DNA of 64,000 nucleotides from Bacteroidota bacterium (lineage in GTDB: Bacteria; Bacteroidota; Bacteroidia; 2-12-FULL-35-15), in the NCBI GenBank assembly GCA_016722565.1, contig JADKIU010000007.1, positions 615,286 through 679,285 on the forward strand, written 5' to 3'. Below the pieces are notes generated by a model. That model was not told the DNA's origin and searched no databases. It worked only from the letters and a program-made list of their open reading frames with translations. How positions within the stretch are numbered: the first letter of the stretch is position 1; every line of letters begins with the position of its first letter. Made by a program: the position numbers and the translations under genes. Shown here piece by piece: positions 17,666 through 26,481 of the stretch.

Positions 17666-19961
17666 TAACAGTTAGTTGCAATACAAATACTCTTGGAGGT
17701 TGTATATCCATTGGTCGTCCCATCACTTCACGGTTGAACATGTTGTTGACGATGAAGGAAATTTTTGTTGTTTTCATCAGTTGATACGACAAACGATAAT
17801 CAAAAATATAATCGCCTTGGTCGTGTGCTGCACGGTATTCTTTCATCCCTGGAAAGAATACCACAAAATACGAATCGATATTTTCCATAAAACTATTCGC
17901 ACGCACACTTAAGCCAGTACTTACTTTTTTATACCCCAACTCTACATCTCCTTTTCCGGAATGTTTAAAACGGTATTTCAACAAATTATTTTTTGTGGTG
18001 TTAAATGCTGAATCGCGCGCCAAATCAAAATTGGTTTGTATGGCATCAATGTAGGTATACCCCAACAAAACTGCGACATCTATCGGTCCGATTTTCCCTG
18101 CACCCATCATTGAAACGTCAATTCCTTTGATGCGTGTGTTTCCAATATTTTTAGATTGAAAACCTAATCCGTACGTTGGAGGAACCGATGGACCATATTG
18201 ACCAAATGTAAATTCCATCATGTTATTGTATTCAGTCCAAAAGGCAGCCACATCCAAATATCCTTGCCATTCACCCAAACGCAAACCTTGTTTTATACCA
18301 ATCTCGCTGCTCCATCCACTTTCCGGCTTTAAGCTATCATTCGGATAAATATCCAATCCGCTGGCACTTGTTTTAATGTATCGCTCTGCAACAGACGGGA
18401 ATCTGAAACCTTGACCGAAAGAGGCTCTCACGTAGGTCGCTTTAAACAAATGGTAATTGGCTCCTGCACGAAAAACCGGCTTTACTTTCGATTGTTTTGC
18501 AATCGGTTTCGATCTATCCATCAGCAAATACACATCTTCTTTTGTTTCTACCGAATCGGTTTTAAAATATTCACCTCGGGCACCAACAGAAACGGTCAGC
18601 TTTTTCCACTTCTTATCCAACTGCGTGAACAAAGAGGTATTTGTGCTAAAGTGTGTGCCATAAAGCGGACCGGAATGTACTTCATTGTAATTGTACACAG
18701 CGCCCATGGTCCAGGTTAATCCCTTTTCAAATCGTTTTTGAAATTGATATTCTGTATAATAAACATCTGCGGTTGATTCCTGATCGGTATTATTTTTATT
18801 CACAGTACGGAAAAATCGTCCACGCAATGTATGGCGTGCATTGTTTTTAGTAAAGTAGGTCATGTAGGGATCAATGTTGGTGCGATAGGTGGTGTAATGA
18901 CTTAAATCACCACCTGCAGGGCGATATGCTCCGGAATCAGCATTTTCCCAAACTAAAAACAAACCGCCTTTTGTACGAATAGTATTGGCATTTACACCGA
19001 CCTGTAATCCTTGCAATTTCCCTTTAAAGCGGTAGCGCAAATTGGTGTTGGCACGATAACGCTGTTCGGTTTCCAAATAACGGTATCCATCATCATCGTA
19101 TAAATTTCCACCCAATACAATATCGAATTGTTTTATTTTTTGTGCATGGTAAAAATTGATTCCACTATAAGTCGGTTGTGTATCGCCCCACCACCAAGCT
19201 AAAGAATCTCGTCTAGGACGATCGTAAACACCACCATAGAAATGTATTTTTGTTTCCGGTTCATTTTTAGCGTATGCGGTTCTGAAATTAATAACACCAT
19301 TCATTGCAGACGATCCGAATAAAGCAGAAGAAGCACCTTTGATGACTTCAATCTGTTCGCAATTTTCTACGGGTAAAAATGTCCACTTCACATCACCGGC
19401 ATCTGCAGTAAGCATGGGCATTTCATCTACCATCACCAAAACACGACTTCCCGCTCCGTAACTAAAGCCACTTCCACCTCGGATATTCGCTTGTCCATCA
19501 ATCACATTTACACCCGGCACCTGATCAACAGCATTTTCGATGGATTGAATGCTTTTGTTTTCAATCAAGGAAGGTTTTAATACTTCCATTGAAACGGTAA
19601 CTTCGTTTAAATTTTGTTCGAATTTTCCGGCAGAAACGACTACGATTCCCAATTGTTTCGAATCACTTTCCAAAACAATGTTATTGATAACCGTATCGTT
19701 GGCTTTCAATTCAATCGTTACAATTTGAATCTTAAATTCCAACGATTTGTATTCTATTTTATGTTTTCCTTCGGTGGTTTTGAAAAAGTAATTTCCGTTG
19801 ATGTCAGTAACCGTTCCAGTGGTATCATCTACGACAACTGCAGCTCCCACAAGTGTTTCCTTACTTTTGGAATCGGAAATTTTACCTTTTAAATAGGCAT
19901 CTTGAGCAAACAAAGACGCAGAAATACTAATAAAAAAAAGCGGAGTAAGTATTTTTTTCAT
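17658..19961 (-). CDS. TonB-dependent outer-membrane receptor with carboxypeptidase-regulatory-like domain
   Basis: A receptor of about 767 residues. Signal peptide MKKILTPLFFISISASLFAQ; a carboxypeptidase-regulatory-like domain (about 22-110, GKISDSKSKETLVGAAVVV); a plug domain (about 115-230) with QVPGVNVIDGQANIRGG and ALFGSSAMNGVINFRT; then the 22-strand barrel ending in the aromatic-rich VFVLQLTVKF. The start was moved to the Met preceding the signal peptide. It lacks a SusD partner nearby, so a siderophore, vitamin or metal substrate is more likely than a polysaccharide. The ligand cannot be read from sequence. Confidence 0.93.
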   Translation of the reverse strand: MKKILTPLFFISISASLFAQDAYLKGKISDSKSKETLVGAAVVVDDTTGTVTDINGNYFFKTTEGKHKIEYKSLEFKIQIVTIELKANDTVINNIVLESDSKQLGIVVVSAGKFEQNLNEVTVSMEVLKPSLIENKSIQSIENAVDQVPGVNVIDGQANIRGGSGFSYGAGSRVLVMVDEMPMLTADAGDVKWTFLPVENCEQIEVIKGASSALFGSSAMNGVINFRTAYAKNEPETKIHFYGGVYDRPRRDSLAWWWGDTQPTYSGINFYHAQKIKQFDIVLGGNLYDDDGYRYLETEQRYRANTNLRYRFKGKLQGLQVGVNANTIRTKGGLFLVWENADSGAYRPAGGDLSHYTTYRTNIDPYMTYFTKNNARHTLRGRFFRTVNKNNTDQESTADVYYTEYQFQKRFEKGLTWTMGAVYNYNEVHSGPLYGTHFSTNTSLFTQLDKKWKKLTVSVGARGEYFKTDSVETKEDVYLLMDRSKPIAKQSKVKPVFRAGANYHLFKATYVRASFGQGFRFPSVAERYIKTSASGLDIYPNDSLKPESGWSSEIGIKQGLRLGEWQGYLDVAAFWTEYNNMMEFTFGQYGPSVPPTYGLGFQSKNIGNTRIKGIDVSMMGAGKIGPIDVAVLLGYTYIDAIQTNFDLARDSAFNTTKNNLLKYRFKHSGKGDVELGYKKVSTGLSVRANSFMENIDSYFVVFFPGMKEYRAAHDQGDYIFDYRLSYQLMKTTKISFIVNNMFNREVMGRPMDIQPPRVFVLQLTVKF

Positions 19962-20114
19962 TCTCAATGTATTCGTTTCTATAATGCTAAATTTTGTAGC
20001 AATTGCCTGTGAATTCAACTATAAAGTAGAACTCACATTTATAATTTAATAAATTTGTTCTGAAGGAGTTCTTATGGAACAAATAAGTATAGTGCAAGAT
20101 ACAAATTATAAATT

Positions 20115-21212
20115 ATGGATGAAAATTTGAAATATAAAATTGCAATCAGTCTGATTCCACATATTGGCGACATGAGAGCAAAACGTCTTATTTCATATTG
20201 CGGGAGTGCGGAAGCAGTATTTACAGAGAAAAAATCGGCCTTAGAAAAAATACCAGGAATAGGAGACGCTTTTGCCAAAGCCGTTATTAATCAAAAGGTA
20301 TTTAAACGTGCGGAAGAAGAAATAAAATTCATTCAAAAAAACAATATTACTCCGTTATTTTATCTCGACAAGGAATATCCGAAACGTTTAACACATTGTG
20401 AAGATAGTCCGGTGATGCTCTATTTTAAAGGAAAAGCAAATTTAAACACCGAAAAAGTCATCAGCATCATCGGTACACGCGAAGCAACCGATTATGGAAA
20501 ACAGTTATGTGAAAAACTGGTTGCAGATTTAGCACCTTTTCATCCAATTATTGTAAGTGGCTTGGCGTATGGGATCGACATTTATGCGCACAAAGCAGCG
20601 ATGGAGCATAACTTAACAACAGTTTGTGGTTTGGGGCATGGGTTGGATAAAATTTATCCCGCGGTGCACAAATCGTTTGCTGAAGAGATGTTGGAGAATG
20701 GTGGTTGGCTAAGCGACTTTACAAGCGGAGTAGTTCCAGACCGAGAAAATTTTCCGAGAAGAAATCGAATTGTGGCAGGCATGGCGGATGCAACAATTGT
20801 GGTTGAATCAAAAGCTGTTGGTGGCTCGTTGATAACCGCAGATATTGCCAACAGTTATAACCGCGATGTATTTGCTTTTCCTGGACGTGTGAATGATGAT
20901 TGCTCGGCAGGTTGCAACAATTTAATCAAACAAAATAAAGCGGCATTGATTCAATCCGCGGCAGATGTTATTTACATTATGGGATGGGAGCAGCAAACAA
21001 AAAAAGCGCCTGTTCAAAAACAATTGTTTGTAGAATTAAAACCGGAAGAAGAAATTTTAGTGAATGTAATTAAAGGAAAAGACAGTATCAATGTGGATGA
21101 CATTTGTTTGTTTGCAAAAATGCCGATGAGTAAAGTGTCATCTTTATTACTTACACTTGAGTTTTCAGGGATTGTGAGGTCGTTGCCGGGAAAAATGTAT
21201 CGGTTGAATTAG
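20115..21212 (+). CDS. dprA: DNA processing protein DprA
   Basis: A 365-residue DprA/Smf. An N-terminal helix-hairpin-helix region (ALEKIPGIGDAFAKAV) precedes the extended Rossmann domain with SIIGTREATDYG, VSGLAYGIDIYAHKAA, NFPRRNRIVAG and GGSLITADIA; a C-terminal winged-helix domain ends the protein. It loads RecA on incoming single-stranded DNA in natural transformation, which fits with radA in this window. It stands alone, followed by a hairpin repeat and a terminator. Confidence 0.96.
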   Translation: MDENLKYKIAISLIPHIGDMRAKRLISYCGSAEAVFTEKKSALEKIPGIGDAFAKAVINQKVFKRAEEEIKFIQKNNITPLFYLDKEYPKRLTHCEDSPVMLYFKGKANLNTEKVISIIGTREATDYGKQLCEKLVADLAPFHPIIVSGLAYGIDIYAHKAAMEHNLTTVCGLGHGLDKIYPAVHKSFAEEMLENGGWLSDFTSGVVPDRENFPRRNRIVAGMADATIVVESKAVGGSLITADIANSYNRDVFAFPGRVNDDCSAGCNNLIKQNKAALIQSAADVIYIMGWEQQTKKAPVQKQLFVELKPEEEILVNVIKGKDSINVDDICLFAKMPMSKVSSLLLTLEFSGIVRSLPGKMYRLN

Positions 21213-21242
21213 ATTTCACTTTATAAGAAACATCGAAATCAA

Positions 21243-21270
21243 TCCCCCTAACCCCCTTTTCAAAGGGGGA
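21243..21270. repeat. Short C-rich palindromic repeat
   Basis: Just after dprA lies TCCCCCTAACCCCC followed by the palindrome CCCCCTTT-TC-AAAGGGGG. The layout (CCCTAA spacer then palindrome) resembles the longer repeats flanking the DUF559 gene, with a different sequence. It looks like a member of a dispersed palindromic-repeat class. Confidence 0.5.
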
Positions 21271-21276
21271 ATAAAA

Positions 21277-21311
21277 AACTCCCGTTACTTTCGAAACGGG
21301 AGCTTTTTTTT
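21277..21311. terminator. Intrinsic terminator between dprA and the 21341 gene
   Basis: An eight-base stem CTCCCGTT / AACGGGAG is followed by a T-run on the + strand and preceded by an A-run, serving convergent genes. Confidence 0.8.
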
Positions 21312-21340
21312 AATTTTTCAATCTTACAATTTTTAATCGT

Positions 21341-22009
21341 TTATTCAACCGATTTTAATTGTTTATCGATTTCGCCAACCACTTTTTTCTGTGCTTCAAT
21401 CTCACCTTTTTTCTTGTCTTGATCCGCCTTATTTTTTACGATATCATCCTCTGCTTTTTTGATTTTCTTTTTATAATCTTCGATATCATCTTCTAAGTTT
21501 TTCTTTTCTTTTTCTAACGACTTTTGCTCGTCTTCAAAGTTCGATTGAATCTTTTGAGCATCTTTCAATTTGCTTTCAATGGCGTCTTTCGTAGCTTTTA
21601 CGGCAAACTCTTTCACAATTTCTTCTGCTACTTTGTATTGATCTTTATGATCGCCAGAATTTAAAAATGCACCACCTAAATCAAATGCCACTACAAAAGT
21701 AATTTCCGGATCACCTTTTTTTCCAATTGCTTTCCCATAAATATCGATGGTATTGTTTCCCATTTCTTTAATGGTTGCATGGTCAACAAAAATAGCTCCG
21801 TCTTTGGATGAACGTTTACCATCGTACTTTTTCATATACGAACGAAATGCATCTTCTGCATCCGATGGATTGATTCCATAAAGGGTAACGGTCAATGCGT
21901 TGTGACTTCCACCACCAATATTTTCGCTAGATTGTTTAACTTTTATTTTTTGTGCTGAGGCTGAAAATGCAAGTGCAACTGCAAAAGCCAATGTAAATAC
22001 CTTCTTCAT
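21341..22009 (-). CDS. Periplasmic protein with C-terminal coiled coil
   Basis: A 222-residue protein with signal peptide MKKVFTLAFAVALAFSASAQ. Residues 25-140 form a mixed alpha/beta region (GGGSHNALTVTLYGINPSD, KEMGNNTIDIYGKAIG). From about 145 to the end it is strongly charged and heptad-like (EDEQKSLEKEKKNLEDDIED), a predicted coiled coil. I do not recognise a named family, though similar proteins are frequent in Bacteroidota. It is monocistronic, with DUF502 upstream. Confidence 0.75.
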   Translation of the reverse strand: MKKVFTLAFAVALAFSASAQKIKVKQSSENIGGGSHNALTVTLYGINPSDAEDAFRSYMKKYDGKRSSKDGAIFVDHATIKEMGNNTIDIYGKAIGKKGDPEITFVVAFDLGGAFLNSGDHKDQYKVAEEIVKEFAVKATKDAIESKLKDAQKIQSNFEDEQKSLEKEKKNLEDDIEDYKKKIKKAEDDIVKNKADQDKKKGEIEAQKKVVGEIDKQLKSVE

Positions 22010-22080
22010 ATCTTATAGTTTTTCGATTTGAATCTACAAGATACAATAATCCTTCCAAAAATAAAAGTTATAGAAGGGAA

Positions 22081-22665
22081 TTATTTTTGATCGTCATCGA
22101 TATCCGTCACTCCACCCGAAACAATGAATTTCATGACTTCTGCCGAAGAAGCATCTACAGGGGTAATGTGATCCACAGGAACAATCAAGAGGTTTCCTGA
22201 AAACGAGTAGGATAAAGGAACATAAACAGCCATCGTTCCTTTTGAAATGTTTAATTCACTCAAATCTTCCTGCGTAATAAATCCCAATTGCTGAATATTA
22301 TTTTCTTTGTTGATTGTTACCAGTACCGGTTTGTTAAATCGTTTTTTGCTGCCTACAAATGCTGATAAAAAATCTTTGATGGATGAATAGACTGTTTTTA
22401 CTACAGGTGTATGCTCCAATGCATGATCAAACATTGAAAAAAGCGGTCGTAAAATAATGGAAGAGCCCAATAATCCCATTAAGAAAATCAGCAATAACGT
22501 TATTGCAATCACAATAAATGGATCAAAAAACGGACTCACAATTGTTCCGAACAAATGAACAAATGAGCCAATAATGGAAATGATTTTATAAAACACATAG
22601 CCTGTAATCGCAACAGGAACAGTGATGATTAATCCTTGAACGAAATAAATTAAAACCTTTTTCAT
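22081..22665 (-). CDS. DUF502 family membrane protein
   Basis: A protein of about 194 residues with two N-terminal transmembrane segments (LIYFVQGLIITVPVAITGYV and PFIVIAITLLLIFLMGLLG) followed by a soluble domain including EHTPVVKTVYSSIKDFLSAF, the DUF502 signature region, and KGTMAVYVPLSYSFSGNLL. The Met at 22665 (MKKVLIYF) is chosen over one eight codons upstream. Function unknown; no informative neighbours. Confidence 0.82.
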   Translation of the reverse strand: MKKVLIYFVQGLIITVPVAITGYVFYKIISIIGSFVHLFGTIVSPFFDPFIVIAITLLLIFLMGLLGSSIILRPLFSMFDHALEHTPVVKTVYSSIKDFLSAFVGSKKRFNKPVLVTINKENNIQQLGFITQEDLSELNISKGTMAVYVPLSYSFSGNLLIVPVDHITPVDASSAEVMKFIVSGGVTDIDDDQK

Positions 22666-22715
22666 TTGAATGCTTAAATTGTGGAGCAAAAATACTCAAT
22701 TAAAAGGGGAATCAA

Positions 22716-23075
22716 TTATTTCATCGAAGCTAATTTTTTCTGTTCAATCTTAGGTAATCCGGAAACAACCAGATTATAGGAATCGGTTATCCATTCCTGC
22801 AAAAATTTATTGCTTGCTGTTCCATCAACGATAATGGTGTTCCAATGCTTTTTATTCATATGGTAACCGGGAAGCACACAGGAGTAGTGGTCTCTCAGTT
22901 CAATTGCTTTTTCGGGATCACATTTTACGTTAAATTGAAGTGGGTTCGAATCAAAGCCGGTGAGTAAAAAGGCTTTCCCCATCACTTTAAAAACAAGGGT
23001 GTCGGGACCAAAAGGTAAGGTTTCCTCAACGCCTTTTTTCGACATACAATAATCTCTGAGTTCTTCTAGGTTCAT
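22716..23075 (-). CDS. MmcQ/YjbR family protein
   Basis: A 119-residue protein matching the MmcQ/YjbR family: LRDYCMSKKGVEETLPFGPD, KVMGKAFLL, and CVLPGYHMNKKHWNTI. The fold (CyaY-like/double-wing) is often described as DNA binding but the cellular role is unknown. The length is standard. A short dispersed repeat lies just upstream. Confidence 0.88.
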   Translation of the reverse strand: MNLEELRDYCMSKKGVEETLPFGPDTLVFKVMGKAFLLTGFDSNPLQFNVKCDPEKAIELRDHYSCVLPGYHMNKKHWNTIIVDGTASNKFLQEWITDSYNLVVSGLPKIEQKKLASMK

Positions 23076-23088
23076 TTATTTCTCCTTT

Positions 23089-23115
23089 CCTTCGACTCCG
23101 CTCAGGATGACGGAG
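23089..23115. repeat. Short dispersed palindromic repeat (CTTCGACTCCGCTCAGGATGAC type)
   Basis: The gap between MmcQ and the Lrp gene contains CTTCGACTCCGCTCAGG followed by ATGACGGAG, with a CTCCG / CGGAG dyad. Near-identical intergenic sequences occur in many bacterial genomes as short palindromic repeats. A single copy is seen here. Confidence 0.5.
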
Positions 23116-23125
23116 TGGGTGATAC

Positions 23126-23596
23126 TTAGTAGTTAAGCGGCAGTACTTTGGAATCTTTGACTTTTGAAAGAATCATCATGGTTTGCATTTGTCCGATTTC
23201 CTCCATTTTGCTAAGACGATTACTAATCAACATTTCAAAATCACGGATATCCTTCAACATCACAATCAAAATATAATCTGCACTACCTGTAACCTGATAA
23301 CATTCCATAATCTCCGGAATCTTGTTGATTTCCTTTTTAAAATTGGCAATTGCGTTTTCGATTTGGCGGGTGAGTGTAATTTGGATAATCGCCTTTATTC
23401 CAACGCCTAAGGCTTCTTCGTTCACTTTGGTATAATAACCTTTGATGAGCTTTGCTTGCTCTAGTTTTTTAACGCGTTCCAAGGTTGGAGCCGGTGAAAG
23501 CCCTATCTCTGCCGACAATTGCAAATTGGTAATCTTTGCATTTTCCTGAAGGATTTTGAGGATTTTTAAATCTATTTTATCGAGATGATGGCTCAT
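23126..23596 (-). CDS. Lrp/AsnC family transcriptional regulator
   Basis: A 156-residue regulator. An N-terminal helix-turn-helix (LQLSAEIGLSPAPTLERVKK, about 24-43) precedes a RAM/AsnC_trans_reg ligand domain with MECYQVTGSADYILIVMLKD. Such proteins are octameric or tetrameric sensors of amino acids. It is divergent from the acyl-CoA carboxylase gene with 83 bases between, so it may regulate that gene or itself. Confidence 0.92.
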   Translation of the reverse strand: MSHHLDKIDLKILKILQENAKITNLQLSAEIGLSPAPTLERVKKLEQAKLIKGYYTKVNEEALGVGIKAIIQITLTRQIENAIANFKKEINKIPEIMECYQVTGSADYILIVMLKDIRDFEMLISNRLSKMEEIGQMQTMMILSKVKDSKVLPLNY

Positions 23597-23679
23597 GGAA
23601 TCGGTTATTTCTCCAAAGTTAAAAAAATAAAAAAGAACCTATAATTTTTGCTACTTTTGGTACTCTTATTAAAACAAAC

Positions 23680-25224
23680 ATGAAGAATAAAATTATCGAT
23701 TTAGAAAAAAAGATAGCCGAAGCACAATTGGGTGGTGGCGCAAAACGTATCGAATCACAACATAAAAAAGGCAAGTTAACAGCCCGTGAGCGACTTCATT
23801 TTTTAATGGACGAAGGCAAGTTTGAAGAAATTGGAATGCTGGTAACACACCGTTCTACGGAGTTTGGCTTGGAACGCGAAAAATATTTGGGCGATGGTGT
23901 TATTACAGGTTATGGAAAAATAAACGGTCGATTAACCTACGTTTTTTCTCAAGATTTTACGGTTTTCGGAGGTTCATTATCCGAAACACATGCCGAAAAA
24001 ATTTGCAAAATCATGGATTTGGCGATGCAAAACGGAGCACCGGTTATCGGCTTAAACGATAGTGGTGGCGCTCGTATTCAAGAAGGCGTTGTTTCGTTGG
24101 GTGGTTATGCCGATATCTTTTACAGAAATACTTTAGCATCCGGAGTTGTTCCACAACTTTCCGCCATCATGGGACCTTGTGCCGGTGGAGCGGTTTATTC
24201 TCCGGCCATCACCGACTTTATCATGATGGTAGAAAACACTTCCTACATGTTTGTAACCGGTCCGAACGTAGTAAAAACCGTTACCCACGAAGAAGTAACA
24301 TCCGAAGAATTGGGTGGCGCATCTACACATTCTACAAAATCAGGAGTAACACATTTTTCTTGTGCGAATGAAATTGAATGTATCAATAACATCAAAGCAT
24401 TGTTGAGTTACATGCCTCAAAACTGTGAAGATGATGCACCAAGTGTTGCTTATGAAAGCAATGGCAATGAAAAGCGTCACGACTTAAATAACATCATTCC
24501 TGAAAATCCAAATCAACCTTACGATATGCGTGATGTGATTAATGGCGTGATTGATACCGATTCATTTTTAGAGGTACATAAAAACTATGCAGAAAACATT
24601 GTAGTAGGTTTTGCACGATTAGGTGGAAAAAGCATTGGAATTGTAGCCAACCAACCTGCATTTTTAGCAGGAGTTTTGGACATCAACTCTTCCACCAAAG
24701 CAGCGCGCTTTGTGCGTTTTTGTGATAGCTTCAATATTCCTTTATTAGTATTTGAAGATGTTCCAGGATTCTTGCCAGGAACGGATCAAGAGTGGCATGG
24801 TATCATCACGAACGGAGCAAAATTATTGTATGCATTCTGCGAAGCAACCGTTCCACGCGTAACTGTCATCACCAGAAAAGCATACGGTGGAGCTTACGAT
24901 GTAATGAATAGCAAGCACATTGGTGCCGACATGAATTATGCTTGGCCATCTGCTGAAATTGCTGTAATGGGCGCAAAAGGTGCCGCAGAAATTATTTTCA
25001 AAAACGAAATTGCTGCGGCAAAAAATCCTGCAGAAAAATTAGCAGAGAAAGAAAAAGAATACATCGAACATTTTGCAAATCCTTACCGTGCTGCTGAACG
25101 AGGTTATGTAGATGAAGTGATTAAACCGGAGGATACTCGTGAAAAATTAATAAAAGCATTTGATATGCTAAAAAATAAAGTGGCTAAGTTGCCGAAGAAG
25201 AAACACGGGAATATTCCTTTGTAG
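23680..25224 (+). CDS. Acyl-CoA carboxylase carboxyltransferase subunit (propionyl/methylmalonyl-CoA type)
   Basis: A 514-residue carboxyltransferase of full length with two crotonase-like halves: GGGAKRIESQHKKGKLTARE at the start, GLNDSGGARIQEGV and GPCAGGAVYSPAITDF in the first half, and VPGFLPGTDQEWHGII with RKAYGGAYDVMNSKHIGAD in the second. It moves a carboxyl group between biotin and propionyl- or related acyl-CoA. No biotin-carrier or decarboxylase subunit is adjacent. A TACTTTTG -7-like box lies 21 bases upstream. Its TAG stop touches the left repeat of the DUF559 cassette. Confidence 0.93.
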   Translation: MKNKIIDLEKKIAEAQLGGGAKRIESQHKKGKLTARERLHFLMDEGKFEEIGMLVTHRSTEFGLEREKYLGDGVITGYGKINGRLTYVFSQDFTVFGGSLSETHAEKICKIMDLAMQNGAPVIGLNDSGGARIQEGVVSLGGYADIFYRNTLASGVVPQLSAIMGPCAGGAVYSPAITDFIMMVENTSYMFVTGPNVVKTVTHEEVTSEELGGASTHSTKSGVTHFSCANEIECINNIKALLSYMPQNCEDDAPSVAYESNGNEKRHDLNNIIPENPNQPYDMRDVINGVIDTDSFLEVHKNYAENIVVGFARLGGKSIGIVANQPAFLAGVLDINSSTKAARFVRFCDSFNIPLLVFEDVPGFLPGTDQEWHGIITNGAKLLYAFCEATVPRVTVITRKAYGGAYDVMNSKHIGADMNYAWPSAEIAVMGAKGAAEIIFKNEIAAAKNPAEKLAEKEKEYIEHFANPYRAAERGYVDEVIKPEDTREKLIKAFDMLKNKVAKLPKKKHGNIPL

Positions 25225-25263
25225 ACCTCACCCTAAATCCCTCTCCTTGTTCAAGGAGAGGGA
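25223..25263 (+). repeat. Left inverted repeat of the DUF559 cassette, also a terminator
   Basis: The repeat reads AGACCTCACCCTAAA and then a perfect palindrome TCCCTCTCCTTG-TT-CAAGGAGAGGGA (25238-25263), followed by CTTTTT. The same roughly 41-base unit returns in opposite orientation at 25690-25730. It begins in the stop codon of the carboxyltransferase and probably terminates it. A further hairpin AATTCTGC / GCAGAATT lies at 25270-25293. Confidence 0.8.
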
Positions 25264-25331
25264 CTTTTTAATTCTGCTACTACTTGCAGAATTATCCAAT
25301 TTAACCTTCATCGAAAAAGAAAACTTCACTG

Positions 25332-25676
25332 ATGGACGTTCACAATAAAAGATCTATGCTTGACATAAGACGAATTCTTCGAGTTAATTCTACTTCCGCA
25401 GAAGAAATCTTGTGGGAAGAAATTCGCAACAAAAAATTAAACGGATTAAAATTTAAACGACAACATAGTATCGGCAATTATGTGGTAGATTTCTATTGTG
25501 CATCCAAAAGATTGATTATCGAATTAGATGGTGAAGTTCACAATACTGAAGAACAAAAAGAAAAAGATCAACACAGAGATCAAAATTTGAAGGAAATGAA
25601 TTTTAAAATCCTAAGAATATCCAATTCCCAGGTATTAAATGATATAGAAACAGTTAAACGTTTACTTTTATCATAA
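25332..25676 (+). CDS. DUF559 (Vsr-like) endonuclease-domain protein
   Basis: A 114-residue protein of the DUF559 family, a PD-(D/E)XK-type nuclease fold related to very-short-patch repair endonuclease. Visible residues are Glu25 in SAEEILWEEIRN, RQHSIGNYVVDFYC with Asp53, and IIELDGEVH with Glu64, Asp66 and His70, all intact. An inner Met at residue 9 is an alternative start. It sits alone between two inverted copies of a palindromic repeat, which look like ends of a small mobile cassette. DUF559 genes often occur scattered and in many copies, consistent with mobility. Biochemical role unproven. Confidence 0.88.
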   Translation: MDVHNKRSMLDIRRILRVNSTSAEEILWEEIRNKKLNGLKFKRQHSIGNYVVDFYCASKRLIIELDGEVHNTEEQKEKDQHRDQNLKEMNFKILRISNSQVLNDIETVKRLLLS

Positions 25677-25689
25677 TTGCGGAGCCACA

Positions 25690-25736
25690 CCCCTCTCCTT
25701 GAACAAGGAGAGGGGCTAGGGGTGAGGTCTCACCCC
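25690..25736 (-). repeat. Right inverted repeat of the DUF559 cassette
   Basis: Read on the - strand it is AGACCTCACCCCTAG then CCCCTCTCCTTG-TT-CAAGGAGAGGGG, matching the left copy in order and sequence but in inverse orientation. A second small hairpin GGGGTGAG / CTCACCCC occupies 25719-25736. The stop codon and last four to five codons of pgeF are made of this repeat. Confidence 0.8.
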
Positions 25737-26459
25737 AATCACCGCCATCATTCTACCAGTAACACCTTTTTCTTTCCGATGAGAGAAAAAGGTGTTGTTG
25801 TTTTCTACCGTACAATAGTCAGATATTTCAATATTATTTCCCTCTACTCCAAAATCAAGCAATTGTTGTTGATTTGCTTTTTTGAGATCCACAAACCATT
25901 TTTGTTTTTGTTCGTCAAAACGTTTCAATGAAGATTCAAAATTTTCTGCCACCTCATCACCTACTTCAAAATTTTCATACGAGATACATGCACCAATAAA
26001 TGCTTTGCAATCTTTTCCTTCCGTTCCGTAATTCTCTTTCATTAATTGTAAAACGTTGGAAACAATTTTTCCAACAGTTCCTCGCCATCCTGCATGTATC
26101 GCAGCAACGGCATCGTTTTTTTCATCGTGAATTAATATGGGTGTACAATCAGCAATAGAAACCGCTAAAAAAATATTGGGTTTGTTGGTGATTTGTGCAT
26201 CGTACTTTTCGTTGGTTACCGGTTCATTTACAACCAATACTTCGTTGCCATGTACTTGATAACATCTGGAAACTTGCTTTACGTCAATTCCAAGTTTCCC
26301 AAAAAATAATTCTCTGTTCTTCCATACCGTCTGTTCATTGTCATTGACCGACAAGCCTAAATTCATTGAATCAAAAGGTGGAACACTCCATCCACCCAGA
26401 CGGGTACTTTGCGCTGCAATTACTTTGGAAGAATCAAATATTTTTGGAAAAAGAATCAT
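25716..26459 (-). CDS. pgeF: Polyphenol oxidase / PgeF family (laccase-domain, YfiH)
   Basis: A 247-residue YfiH/PgeF protein. The metal-binding His and Cys residues are in CYQVHGNEV, ADCTPILIHD and AAIHAGWRGTVGKIV. The family includes purine-nucleoside phosphorylase/laccase-like enzymes and a peptidoglycan editing factor that removes L-Ser misincorporated in muropeptides. The ATG at 26459 (MILFPKIF) is preferred. The C-terminus GVRPHP is encoded inside the right repeat of the DUF559 cassette, so the natural end has been replaced by repeat sequence. Confidence 0.92.
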   Translation of the reverse strand: MILFPKIFDSSKVIAAQSTRLGGWSVPPFDSMNLGLSVNDNEQTVWKNRELFFGKLGIDVKQVSRCYQVHGNEVLVVNEPVTNEKYDAQITNKPNIFLAVSIADCTPILIHDEKNDAVAAIHAGWRGTVGKIVSNVLQLMKENYGTEGKDCKAFIGACISYENFEVGDEVAENFESSLKRFDEQKQKWFVDLKKANQQQLLDFGVEGNNIEISDYCTVENNNTFFSHRKEKGVTGRMMAVIGVRPHP

Positions 26460-26481
26460 TTTGCAAAGATAATCCAAAAGA

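Larger units (their letters stand above)
25223..25730. mobile_element. Putative minimal mobile cassette: inverted repeats around a DUF559 nuclease
   Basis: Two inverted copies of a roughly 41-base palindromic repeat enclose one nuclease gene, total about 508 bases, wedged between the stop codons of two convergent housekeeping genes. A decayed third copy of the repeat lies at 26482. The design parallels REP sequences with their RAYT transposase, with a Vsr-like nuclease in place of the transposase. No target duplication could be identified. Mobility is inference. Confidence 0.5.

Noticed and set aside
25223..25730. CRISPR-like repeat pair
   Set aside because: Only two intact copies exist, they are in inverse orientation and enclose a gene, so this is no array.
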